64,000 nt of DNA, taken from assembly GCF_021277265.1 (NCBI RefSeq), contig NZ_JAJSOH010000011.1, forward strand, positions 124,001 through 188,000. Reading direction: 5' to 3'. Positions within the stretch are counted from its first letter, which is position 1. The number at the start of each line of letters is the position of its first letter. The notes beneath the pieces were generated by a model that had not been told where the DNA came from, searched no databases, and saw nothing but the letters and a program-made list of their open reading frames with translations. This stretch comes from Kineosporia rhizophila (GTDB taxonomy: Bacteria; Actinomycetota; Actinomycetes; Actinomycetales; Kineosporiaceae). The position numbers and the translations under genes were made by a program. Below, piece by piece: positions 28,173-35,967 of the stretch.

Positions 28173-29357
28173 ATGAACGCAACAGAAAGAGCAGTCGCGC
28201 ATCTGGGTCTGCACCACGTCCTTCCGCCCTACATCCTCGAGCGGATCGCCGAGAGCGGTCCGGCCGAGCTGCGTGAGGCCGCCCTGGTCGACCTCAGCAT
28301 CGACCGGCAGCTGCGCAGCGCCCGGGTGGCCCAGCCGCTGGCCCGGTTCGGCACCGCCGCCGAGGCCCTGGACACCACGCCCAACCGCACCGTCTTCGAC
28401 GCGGAGAACCGGCGTTCCCTGCCCGGCACCGAGGTGCTGCGCGAGGGCGGCGACCCGGTCCCCGACGTGGCCGTCACCGAGGCCTACGACGGTCTGGGCG
28501 CCACCTTCACGTTCTGGTGGGAGGTGTTCGGCCGCAACTCGATCGACGCCAACGGCCTCCCGCTCGACGCCACGGTGCACTACGGCCGCGACTACGACAA
28601 CGCCTTCTGGAACGGCGAGCAGATGGTGTTCGGTGACGGGGACGGGGCCCTGTTCAACCGGTTCACCGTCTCGCTCGACGTGATCGGGCACGAGCTGGCG
28701 CACGGTGTCATCGGGGCCGTGCGCGACTTGGTGTACAGCCACCAGTCCGGCGCCCTCAACGAGTCCCTGGCCGATGTGTTCGGCAGCCTGGTCAAGCAGT
28801 ACTCGGCCGAGCCCCGCCAGAGTGCGGAGGAGGCCGACTGGCTGATCGGGGCCGGGCTGCTCACCAGCGCCGTGCAGGGGGTGGCCCTGCGCTCCATGAA
28901 GGCCCCCGGCACCGCCTTCGACGACCCGAACCTGGGCCGCGACCCGCAGCCCGCCTCGATGGCCGACTACCTGGAGACGGACGAGGACAACGGCGGCGTC
29001 CACATCAACTCCGGCATCCCCAACCGCGCCTTCTACCTGGCCGCGGTCGGGTTCGGCGGCTACGCCTGGGAAAAGGCCGGCCGCATCTGGTTCGCCACCC
29101 TGTCCAGCGAGGAACTCACCACCACCGCCACCTTCTCTGAGTTCGCCACGATCAGCGTCGCCCGGGCCGAGGAACTGTTCGGCGCCGAGGGCCGCGCGAT
29201 CGTCGAGAGCGCCTGGGCCGAGGTCGGGGTGGAACTGGCGGCCGCCGAGGACGGGCCGGAGGGTGACGCCAATAGCAGCGGGGCCAGCAGGATCGACCTG
29301 ACCGGTGCGGACAACGGCGGGCTGACGTCGAGCAGCACGGAGGCCGTCCAGAACTGA
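28173..29357 (+). CDS. protealysin-like M4 metallopeptidase
   Basis: A protein of 394 residues. The short propeptide carries the HHVLPPYILERIAESG motif typical of protealysin-like precursors rather than the long FTP/PepSY propeptide of thermolysin. The mature part has DVIGHELAHGV (zinc HExxH), GALNESLADVFGSLV (third zinc ligand Glu) and GGVHINSGIPNRAFY (catalytic His). No signal peptide is visible, consistent with protealysin-like proteins that accumulate inside the cell. AGGGGGAG precedes ATG 28173. The upstream gene encodes its presumed inhibitor. The last 16 coding bases and the stop are repeated in tandem downstream. Confidence 0.92.
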   Translation: MNATERAVAHLGLHHVLPPYILERIAESGPAELREAALVDLSIDRQLRSARVAQPLARFGTAAEALDTTPNRTVFDAENRRSLPGTEVLREGGDPVPDVAVTEAYDGLGATFTFWWEVFGRNSIDANGLPLDATVHYGRDYDNAFWNGEQMVFGDGDGALFNRFTVSLDVIGHELAHGVIGAVRDLVYSHQSGALNESLADVFGSLVKQYSAEPRQSAEEADWLIGAGLLTSAVQGVALRSMKAPGTAFDDPNLGRDPQPASMADYLETDEDNGGVHINSGIPNRAFYLAAVGFGGYAWEKAGRIWFATLSSEELTTTATFSEFATISVARAEELFGAEGRAIVESAWAEVGVELAAAEDGPEGDANSSGASRIDLTGADNGGLTSSSTEAVQN

Positions 29358-29419
29358 GGCTGTCCAGAACCAAGGCTTTCCAGAACTGAGCTGGTTCGAA
29401 ACTCAGCTGGCCGGCCGGT
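29340..29419. repeat. 16-bp tandem array copying the 3' end of the M4 gene
   Basis: Units of exactly 16 bp begin at 29340, 29356, 29372 and 29388, with a decayed fifth at 29404. The first, GAGGCCGTCCAGAACT, is the coding end of the protease up to the T of its TGA; the second is GAGGCTGTCCAGAACC and the third AAGGCTTTCCAGAACT. Confidence 0.75.
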
Positions 29420-29470
29420 CTCTGAAGGGGCCTCTGGTGGTGGCTCTGGTCGGCGGGTGAAAGGCTTTGA

Positions 29471-29510
29471 CGAAGAGGGACTGTCCGGTTGGCCGGGCAG
29501 TCCCTCTTCG
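29471..29510 (+). terminator. rho-independent type hairpin after the M4 gene
   Basis: A perfect 13-bp stem (CGAAGAGGGACTG at 29471-29483 pairing with 29498-29510) encloses a loop that can form a further CCGG-ttgg-CCGG stem. CTTTGC follows. It ends the emfourin-protease transcript about 110 bp after the stop. Confidence 0.8.
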
Positions 29511-29653
29511 CTTTGCGCATGCACTTGTCCCTCATGATGCCGAGCGTTCGGAGCCGGCTTCAGTAGCGGTCGGCAAGGTTGTCGGTGGTGGGGTTTAGTC
29601 TGGTTCTGTCGCGGTGGGGGCCGTAAAAGTGCCTACGTTCTGGGGGTGTTCAC

Positions 29654-32422
29654 GTGGGAGCGCTGGCAGAAGGCAGCTTCGAGGGGCGTGTTCCAGGGCT
29701 GAGTGTGGGGGTGTTCGAATGGCTGCTGGAGGAGGTCGGCGCGCTGGCGGCTTCAGGGGGGCAAGTTGAGTCCGGCGGCGCATTTGAACCTGGCGGTGTA
29801 GCTGGGGCTTCCAGTGTGATGGAGTCTGAAGGTGTAACTGAGACAGTCGATAAGGCCGAGTCTGCCAATGTCGCCGAGTCTGCCGGCCCTGCCGAGCCCG
29901 CCGACCTTGCCGACCTTGCCGACCTTGCCAAGTCTGCGGACATCGCCGAGCTTGTCGGTCTCGCAGTGGCTGTCGACTTGGCCGAGTCAGCGGACCTTGC
30001 CGAGTCGGCCGCGCCGGTCCAATCTCCTGAACCTTCTGGCTCAGCCCAGTCCGCCCGGCTGTCTGAGCCGACCAAGCTCTTTGAATCAGCCGAGCCCGTC
30101 CCATCCGCTACGGCTCCTGTTTCGCCCGCGTCGTTGTGCCCCTCGGCCTCATCACGGCCTGAGACTAGCCCCGATGCGTGGGTTACCGGTCTGATGGCGG
30201 GGGAGCTGTTTATCCGGCGTCTCCAGGCGGCCCAGATGCGTGCTCTGGTCGCGGCCGTAGAGAGAGTTCCGGCCGTCCGCCGCCGTGGTGCCCGCGATGA
30301 CCAAGATCCAGACGGCTCAGATGGCTCGGGTGGCTCGGACGGGCGCGATTCAGCCAGTTCGATCTCTTCGCGCCGGCTGGTGTCTTCGCGCCTGGCCCCG
30401 GAGATGAACTGTCACCCCCTCACTGCTGGCACCGAGGTGCAGACCGCGCTGGGGCTGGTGCACGATCTGCCGCGGATCTTCGCCCTGCTGGAGCAGGGGC
30501 GCATCGATGCCGGCCGAGCCCGTCTGGTCACGAGCAAGTTGCACACTGCGAGTGAGACCCGGCCCCAGCTCGAGCCGGGGAACGATGCTTGGCGGCTGCT
30601 TGAGGCGATGGTGGCGGCCCAGGCTCCGGACCTGACCTACGGGGAGCTGGATCGGCTGATCGTCAGGCTGCTGCTGCAGCTCGATCCGGACGGAGGGAAC
30701 GACCGTCACGCCCAGGCCCTGCGCGGTCGGCACGTACAGGTCGAGGCCCAGCCCGACGGCATGGCCCTGATCACCGCCCTGGTCTCGGCCGAGGCCGGGC
30801 AGTTGCTGGACGGCTTCCTCGATGCGGCCGCCGACGCGGCCCGTGACCGAGCCGCCGAAGACGGTGTGCCGGACGGCCGTACACATGCCCAGCGGCGTGC
30901 GGACGTGCTGGCGGCGCTGGTGCATGCCCTGTCGGAGGGGGTGCACATTCCTCTGGTTCCCGACCCCCGCAACGAAGCACGCGACGAAGATCTGGCTGAG
31001 CAAACGGGTCAGGCAACCACCCTCCACCACAAGCCTTCAGCCAAAAACCTGCCCACAGACGAGCCTTCCGGGAAGGGCCCCGCCCACGAAGAGCCTTCCG
31101 GTGAGAGGTCGTGCCGCGGGGAGGCGTGCCGTGAGGGGGCGTGCCGTGAGGGGGCGTGCCGTGAGGGGGCGTGCCGTGAGGGGGGATGCCGCCAGGAGTC
31201 GTCTCGCGGGCAGTCGTGCCGCGAGGGGGCTTGCCGCCAGGAGTCGTCTCGCGAGCAGTCTTCCCGCGAGCAGTCCGCCCGTCAGGAGCACTCCCGCGAG
31301 CAACGCTGCCCCGAAGAGCCTCCCCATCAAACCGGAGCGCCGACCGCAGGTCCCGGCCCCGCCGCGCATCCGGACGCTCCGGCCGCCGAGGCCGAGCCAG
31401 CCACCGACGAAGAATGTGAAGCTCGCTCGGCTCAGTCTGGCGCAGACTCCTTCCGCTGGTACGAGGAGGAAGACGTGCAGCCGACAGCCGCCGACAACTA
31501 CAACCCGTTGCGGGATCCGGGCTTTCCTCCGGTGCCACAAGGAATGATCCCGGCCTGGTGGGAGATTCCGAACCTGCCCCGGGGCAAGGGCCGCGGCGCG
31601 CATCTCGTAGTGACGATCACCGACGCCACCCTGCTCGGACTGGATCAGATTCCTGGTCTCCTACAAGGCCACGGGGTGATCAGTGCCGAGCATGCCCGCC
31701 GCTTGGCCGTCGCGCCGAGCCAAGTCACGCTCCTGGTGCTGCCGACCGCCTGCACTCACGCACCCCCTGACGCTGACGAGACCTCATGCCCGGTCGGCCT
31801 GGACCACCAGCAACCTCAGGCCGACCGCTACAGGCCGGGGCGGACCCTCACCAATCAGGTTGCCGCGCGCTACCCGGTCTGCACTTTCCCTGGCTGCAGC
31901 ACCCCAGCCAGCCGCTGCGATCTCGATCATCTCCAGCCTTTCGAGCGTGGAGGGGTGTCGTGCGCCTGTAACCTGCACCCGGCCTGCCGGGGGCACCACC
32001 GCCTGAAGACCTTCGGGGGATGGCAAGCCCGCCCGGCCCGAGCCAGCGAGCCCTATCCACCAGGCACCATCATCTGGACCACCCCCGACGGCACCGGTCA
32101 TGCGAGCTCGCCCGCGTGCCTGCCGGGTATGCCCGGCTGGAGTCTGCCCACCAAGGCCCCCGCGCTCCCGGCAGAGGACGAGACTCTGACACGGATCGAC
32201 CTGATGTCCTCGGCCGAGCGCACGGCCCGTCGCACCCGCCGCTGGAGCCGTGATCTGCAGTGGCAGGCCGATCGCCAGGACCGGCTTCGACGAGCAGCAG
32301 CCAAGCAGTCCGCGAAGCAAGCAGCCAAGTCCGCGATCAGGCCACCCCTGGCTCGACCTCCACAGGCTCCCTGGGGTCAGGCAACCGGCGTCTTCCCTGA
32401 ATACGGCGAGCCCCCTTTCTGA
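29654..32422 (+). CDS. DUF222 / HNH endonuclease (13E12 repeat family) with repeat insertions
   Basis: A protein of 922 residues, about twice the usual size for DUF222-HNH proteins. The DUF222 helices begin near residue 175 (WVTGLMAGELFIRRLQAAQM) and run to about 430. The C-terminal HNH nuclease (from about residue 743) is CTFPGCSTPASRCDLDHLQPF, then NLHPACRGHHRLKTF, with both zinc cysteine pairs and the DH and HH catalytic histidines. Two low-complexity stretches enlarge it: an N-terminal Ala/Glu/Asp region (ADLADLADLAKSADIAE) and a Cys/Arg/Glu pentapeptide tract (CREGA repeats) between DUF222 and HNH. The family is widespread in actinobacteria, often multi-copy, and its biological role is not settled. 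GTG 29654; a possible -10 TACGTT lies at 29634. Confidence 0.9.
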   Translation: MGALAEGSFEGRVPGLSVGVFEWLLEEVGALAASGGQVESGGAFEPGGVAGASSVMESEGVTETVDKAESANVAESAGPAEPADLADLADLAKSADIAELVGLAVAVDLAESADLAESAAPVQSPEPSGSAQSARLSEPTKLFESAEPVPSATAPVSPASLCPSASSRPETSPDAWVTGLMAGELFIRRLQAAQMRALVAAVERVPAVRRRGARDDQDPDGSDGSGGSDGRDSASSISSRRLVSSRLAPEMNCHPLTAGTEVQTALGLVHDLPRIFALLEQGRIDAGRARLVTSKLHTASETRPQLEPGNDAWRLLEAMVAAQAPDLTYGELDRLIVRLLLQLDPDGGNDRHAQALRGRHVQVEAQPDGMALITALVSAEAGQLLDGFLDAAADAARDRAAEDGVPDGRTHAQRRADVLAALVHALSEGVHIPLVPDPRNEARDEDLAEQTGQATTLHHKPSAKNLPTDEPSGKGPAHEEPSGERSCRGEACREGACREGACREGACREGGCRQESSRGQSCREGACRQESSREQSSREQSARQEHSREQRCPEEPPHQTGAPTAGPGPAAHPDAPAAEAEPATDEECEARSAQSGADSFRWYEEEDVQPTAADNYNPLRDPGFPPVPQGMIPAWWEIPNLPRGKGRGAHLVVTITDATLLGLDQIPGLLQGHGVISAEHARRLAVAPSQVTLLVLPTACTHAPPDADETSCPVGLDHQQPQADRYRPGRTLTNQVAARYPVCTFPGCSTPASRCDLDHLQPFERGGVSCACNLHPACRGHHRLKTFGGWQARPARASEPYPPGTIIWTTPDGTGHASSPACLPGMPGWSLPTKAPALPAEDETLTRIDLMSSAERTARRTRRWSRDLQWQADRQDRLRRAAAKQSAKQAAKSAIRPPLARPPQAPWGQATGVFPEYGEPPF
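31108..31310 (+). repeat. 15-bp coding repeat (CREGA pentapeptides) in the HNH gene
   Basis: At least four consecutive 15-bp units (GTGCCGTGAGGGGGC) encode CREGA, followed by diverged CRQES/SREQS units. The tract stays in frame and adds about 65 residues carrying nine cysteines between DUF222 and the nuclease. Confidence 0.75.
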
Positions 32423-32429
32423 GGCTCGC
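32406..32429 (+). terminator. hairpin spanning the HNH stop codon
   Basis: GCGAGCC (32406-32412) and GGCTCGC (32423-32429) form a perfect 7-bp stem whose 10-base loop contains the TGA stop (32420-32422). It is followed by no U-run. Confidence 0.35.
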
Positions 32430-32536
32430 TTCGCGACAGCACAGGAGCAGCTCGGGTAGTCGGGCGGCTCTCGTGGACGGCTGAGTGGGGCGCGTGTCTG
32501 CAATCGGGGAATCAGGCCAGGTGCACAGACGCCCGC

Positions 32537-32852
32537 GGAGGCTGGAGCTGGGGAGGGCTGAGCTTGGGCGGACTTGGGGAGGCTGAGCTAGGGAGGCTGG
32601 AGATGGCGGAGGGCGGAGCTTGGGAGGCTGGAGCAGGAGAGGGCTGGAGCTGGAGAGGGCTGGAGCAGGAGAGGGCTGGAGCTGGAGGGGAGCCGGAGGG
32701 TTGCAACCTGGGCGGGCTGAAGCAGGAGGACAGGAGGTGGGAGGGGCGGCCGTTAGATGGATCTGGCAGGAGGAGGACCGCGGCGGGGGGACTGCGGCGG
32801 GAGGGTGCTGGGGCAGGAGGGTGCTGGGGCAGGAGGGCTGGAGCTGGGGAGG
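32537..32852. repeat. purine-rich 16-bp tandem array, plus strand G-rich
   Basis: Units near GGGCTGGAGCTGGAGA follow one another from 32537; the cleanest are at 32641, 32657 and 32673. A second cluster has two perfect copies of GTGCTGGGGCAGGAGG at 32805-32820 and 32821-32836. The plus strand is almost free of C-runs and rich in GGG, so G-quadruplex formation is possible. No credible gene overlaps it. Confidence 0.7.
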
Positions 32853-32931
32853 GCCGGGAGGGGCGTCGGCAGGGCGCAAGGGCGCCGGACACGAGGGCGT
32901 GAGTGCCGGAAGGTGTGCCAGGAAAGGTGCG

Positions 32932-32961
32932 GCGGGCCGGGAAAGAGGTTCCCCGGCCCGC
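32932..32961. terminator. 10-bp hairpin between two convergent genes
   Basis: GCGGGCCGGG (32932-32941) and CCCGGCCCGC (32952-32961) form a perfect stem with a 10-base loop. It lies between the convergent HNH and M15 genes and separates the G-rich array from the 20-bp array, so it could stop transcription from either side. Confidence 0.6.
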
Positions 32962-33034
32962 TGCGTGTGCCGACGTGCATGCACATCTATCGCCGGTGCT
33001 GGTGCGACTTGGTTTGGCGGCTGGACGGGTTCCA

Positions 33035-33365
33035 GCGTGCTGTTGGGCGGGTTCGGGCGTGCTGCCGGACGGCTCGGGCGTGCTGCCTGAGGCTTGAGCG
33101 TGCTGCCGGACGGCTCGGGCGTGCTGCCTGAGGCTTGAGCGTGCTGCCAGACAGTTCAGGTGTGCTGCCTGGTGACTCGTGCGTGCTACCGAACAGCTCA
33201 GGTGCCCCGCTGAACGGGCACGAGCGTGCTGGCAGCCAGCTCAGCTGCGCCGCCGGACAGCCACGCACACTGCCGGACGGCTAGGCGTACTGCCGGACGG
33301 CTAGGCGTACTGCCGGACGGCTAGGCGCACCGCCCGACAGCCAGGCGCACCGCCAGCCGGATCAG
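33035..33365. repeat. 20-22 bp tandem array running into the M15 stop codon
   Basis: About sixteen units beginning GCGTGCTGCC or a close variant run without spacers. Perfect neighbours are at 33285-33304 and 33305-33324; a perfect 41-bp double unit at 33057-33097 is repeated at 33098-33138. The last unit (33345-33365) includes the stop codon of the M15 gene, and the next 20 bases, which are coding, match the unit at about 13 positions. Confidence 0.85.
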
Positions 33366-34282
33366 GCGTAGTACCAGACCGTCGGAGCCGTCGCCGAGCC
33401 CGGCCGCAGGTCGACGTGCTGCGCGTTGCCGTCTCCGCGGTTGATTCCGATGCCCGTGAAGATGCCCAGCGTCTTGATCCGGCGCAGCGACACGGTGTGC
33501 GGGATGTCGATCGCGTCGCCCTTGAGGTGCCGCGATGAGGACGCCCCGCCCACGTACCGGTTGTGCCCGGTGCAGCGGCACCACGACACCGGCGTGAGCC
33601 CGCGCGGGAAGAACGTCGTGCGCAGGGCCTCGGCGGCGATCACGGACTGCCGGGTGGGCCAGATCCGCCGGCAGTCGGTGAAGTTGCCCCCGCACTTGCA
33701 GCGGGCCTCGATGAACGAGAAGTGCGGCGACATGGTGGTCAGGCCGTCCTTGTCGCGCTCGTACGCCAGGTCGATCGCCTTGCTCGCCTTGGGGCCCAGG
33801 ATGCTGTTGGCCACCGTCCCGTCCATCAGCGAGGGGCCGAGCTTGAACCAGCCGGTCTTGAACGCCCGGATGGCCTGGTCACGCTCGCCGGTGCTGCGGA
33901 TCCGGAAGCCGAGGGAGCGCAGCCGCTTGGTCACCTCGGTCATGGTCAGCGAGGCCGCGTCCGGGGTGGGGGCGGCGGCGGTGCGCAGGTTCCGGGCCGC
34001 CGTGGCCTGCCGCAGGGTGGACAGCGGCAGGTACTCGTCGTCCCCCTCGTTGCGGGCGCCCTTGAAGATCGGTGCGTCGTCGGGCAGGCCCTGCTCGAGG
34101 TCCAGGGGGTCGCCGGAGACGTCGGAGCGGGGCGAGAACGGGTTGCGGTCGTTCGCGTCGGGGCTCTCCTCGCCGATCGGCCCGTCGTCCAGCCCGCTCG
34201 GGCTGTCGGGCACCTCGGTGGTGATGAGCCGGGGCGTGTCGTCAGTCTTCGTCGTGGCGTCGTCGGGGGTCACGGCGTACAT
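33362..34282 (-). CDS. M15-type peptidoglycan peptidase
   Basis: A protein of 306 residues. The C-terminal domain has the M15 zinc signature GGASSSRHLKGDAIDIP (His and Asp ligands) and GNAQHVDLRPGSA (third ligand region), as in D-Ala-D-Ala carboxypeptidase-like M15A enzymes; a small Cys cluster CKCGGNFTDC precedes it. The middle part (TMTEVTKRLRSLGFRIRS to ASKAIDL) resembles a peptidoglycan-binding or helical domain. The first 100 residues are acidic and disordered, with no signal peptide, so export is unclear. ATG 34282 is the furthest start; GTG four codons in is an alternative. It is divergent from the ABC binding protein, and a 20-bp tandem array begins at its stop. Confidence 0.8.
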   Translation of the reverse strand: MYAVTPDDATTKTDDTPRLITTEVPDSPSGLDDGPIGEESPDANDRNPFSPRSDVSGDPLDLEQGLPDDAPIFKGARNEGDDEYLPLSTLRQATAARNLRTAAAPTPDAASLTMTEVTKRLRSLGFRIRSTGERDQAIRAFKTGWFKLGPSLMDGTVANSILGPKASKAIDLAYERDKDGLTTMSPHFSFIEARCKCGGNFTDCRRIWPTRQSVIAAEALRTTFFPRGLTPVSWCRCTGHNRYVGGASSSRHLKGDAIDIPHTVSLRRIKTLGIFTGIGINRGDGNAQHVDLRPGSATAPTVWYYA

Positions 34283-34565
34283 GAAACGAGACCAGTGGTT
34301 GCGTGTGCAACGTATGCAACAGGTTTGTTAGCCGTGAAAGCACTGTGAGTATTGCGAATTACTCTGTGTCAGCACGGCATCCCGTGTCACATGTGAGACC
34401 GGTCACGGCTCCCCTGACAAGATCAACCGCTTCCCGTTGTCATCCGCCTACATCGACGCCCACGGCGTGCACCTGCTGTAGTTGGGCCGTTCCGGTGGGG
34501 CTCGTGTCCCCGTCGGTACGCCAGGCCGGGATCCGAGGCCAGACCCGAGGGAAGAGGGACCAGCG
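34283..34565. promoter_or_regulatory. divergent promoter region with several palindromes
   Basis: This 283-bp region between the M15 gene and the ABC operon is AT-richer than its surroundings. It contains GTTGC-gtgt-GCAAC (34298-34311) followed by another GCAAC half (34316-34320), GAGTA-8 nt-TACTC (34347-34364) and the perfect palindrome TCACATGTGA (34387-34396). These are good candidates for operators of one or both genes. No regulator gene lies next to it. Confidence 0.45.
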
Positions 34566-35873
34566 TTGAACAACGTCAGCCGCCGCACCCTGCTCGCCGC
34601 CATCACGGCGGGTGCGGCAGCAGTGCTGAACGGGTGCGCCCAGGCTCCGTCGTCGGCCGGCGGTGAGGGGGCCGCGTTCACGGCCTCGCCCGGCCTGGCG
34701 GCGCCGGGGAACTCCATCCCGCAGGTGACGGTGAAGGCCGCCTTCCCTCCCTGGGGCGACGAGCTGCTGGGGGTGGCCGGGATCGACGTGGGCTACTACA
34801 AGGCGGTGGGCATCTCCATCACGCCCGAGCCCTACGGCGCCCAGCAGGACCTCCTGAGCAATCTGACGCCGCTGGTCAACGGTCAGGTCGAGCTGGGCGG
34901 CGGTTACGTCCCGACGGTGGCCAACCAGATCGACAACGTGAAGAACGTGGTCGGGTTCGCGGTGAGCGACGTGTCGTACGTCTACCGGATCGTGGCGCCG
35001 AAGGGTAAGTACCGCACGGTCGCCCAGGAGATGGCCGACGGCAAGGACTTCACCGAGGCCCTGACCGCGGTGATGGCGCAGCTGAAGGGGCAGAAGCTGA
35101 TCTGCGTGGACGGCGGCAGCCCGCTGTTCCGCAACACCGTGGCCGAGGCCGCCGGGCTGGACCTGGAGAAGGACGTCAAGATCGAGTTCCTGGCCAACCC
35201 GGACATCGTGAAGGCCGGGTTCGCGGGCAAGGCGGACTTCCTCTCGCCGTCGTCGGCCGGGTTCGTGGTGCAGCTGCAGCAGAACGGCTGGGAGCCGCTG
35301 ATCGACCTGCGTCAGCTGATCGACAACCTGCCGCACGAGCAGACCGTGCCGCTGCGCTTCACCTACTCCGGGCTGGTCACCACCACCGAGTACGCGGAGC
35401 AGAACTTCGAGACGCTGCTGCGCTTCACCAGCGTGCTGTACCGCCTGATCGACGACCTGCAGGCCGACCCGGAGGAGACGGCGGGCCGCTTCGTCGAGTA
35501 CCTGAACTCCTACACCGGCACCGAGATCACCGCGGCCGAGCTGGCCGGGACGTTCGACGACATCTACTCGTTGCGCAACTTCGAGGATGCGACGGACTTC
35601 TACACCGACAGCGACGACCCGTTCTTCTACGAGACGGTGGCCGAGGCCAACCTGGCGGTGCTGGCCGGTCAGGGCGTGATCCGGGAGGGTCACAAGCCCG
35701 ACGAGCTGAGCATCGCGGGGAAGGTGTACGAGGCGCTGGTGCGCTACAAGAAGGAGGCGGACCGGGCTCTGGCCGCGGCGCCGGACGGGGACCTGAAGAA
35801 GAAGGCCCAGGAGCAGTACGACGGGCGTAACTACCTGGACGCCTACCGCTTCGCCGCCGCGGCTGCTGCCTGA
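34566..35873 (+). CDS. ABC transporter substrate-binding lipoprotein, NitT/TauT type
   Basis: A protein of 435 residues. The N terminus NNVSRRTLLAAITAGAAAVLNGCAQ is a lipoprotein signal with twin arginines (SRR) and lipobox LNGC, so it is likely anchored on the outer face of the membrane. The mature part resembles the NMT1/SsuA-like fold (GDELLGVAGIDVGYYKAVGI, QQDLLSNLTPLVNGQVELGG). TTG 34566 is taken as start because GAGGGAAGAGGGA lies just before it and the signal peptide begins there. It heads a four-gene import operon. Ligands of this family include nitrate, taurine, sulfonates and thiamine precursors; none can be chosen here. An 18-bp array follows its stop. Confidence 0.85.
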   Translation: MNNVSRRTLLAAITAGAAAVLNGCAQAPSSAGGEGAAFTASPGLAAPGNSIPQVTVKAAFPPWGDELLGVAGIDVGYYKAVGISITPEPYGAQQDLLSNLTPLVNGQVELGGGYVPTVANQIDNVKNVVGFAVSDVSYVYRIVAPKGKYRTVAQEMADGKDFTEALTAVMAQLKGQKLICVDGGSPLFRNTVAEAAGLDLEKDVKIEFLANPDIVKAGFAGKADFLSPSSAGFVVQLQQNGWEPLIDLRQLIDNLPHEQTVPLRFTYSGLVTTTEYAEQNFETLLRFTSVLYRLIDDLQADPEETAGRFVEYLNSYTGTEITAAELAGTFDDIYSLRNFEDATDFYTDSDDPFFYETVAEANLAVLAGQGVIREGHKPDELSIAGKVYEALVRYKKEADRALAAAPDGDLKKKAQEQYDGRNYLDAYRFAAAAAA

Positions 35874-35941
35874 CCAGTCAGAGTTGCCTGACCAGCCAGA
35901 GCAGCCTGACCCCGCCAGAGCTGTCTGACACCAGCAAAGCA
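35868..35941. repeat. 18-19 bp tandem array from the binding-protein stop codon
   Basis: Units begin at 35868, 35886, 35904 and 35923. The first, GCCTGACCAGTCAGAGTT, contains the last Ala codon and TGA of the binding-protein gene; the second is GCCTGACCAGCCAGAGCA. The array fills most of the gap before the permease gene. Confidence 0.7.
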
Positions 35942-35967
35942 ACTGCCAGAGCCGATTGAGGACGTCC

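Noticed and set aside
29388-29410. GGTTCGAAACTC resembling a tRNA T-loop
   Set aside because: No acceptor, D or anticodon stem can be formed around it; it is the fourth unit of the 16-bp array.
32337-32984. Minus-strand frame of about 215 codons over the G-rich array
   Set aside because: It translates to repetitive Pro/Ser text caused by the array and has no coding signature.
33035-33365. CRISPR-like regular repeats
   Set aside because: Units of 20-22 bp abut directly with no unique spacers, and no cas genes are present, so this is a tandem array.
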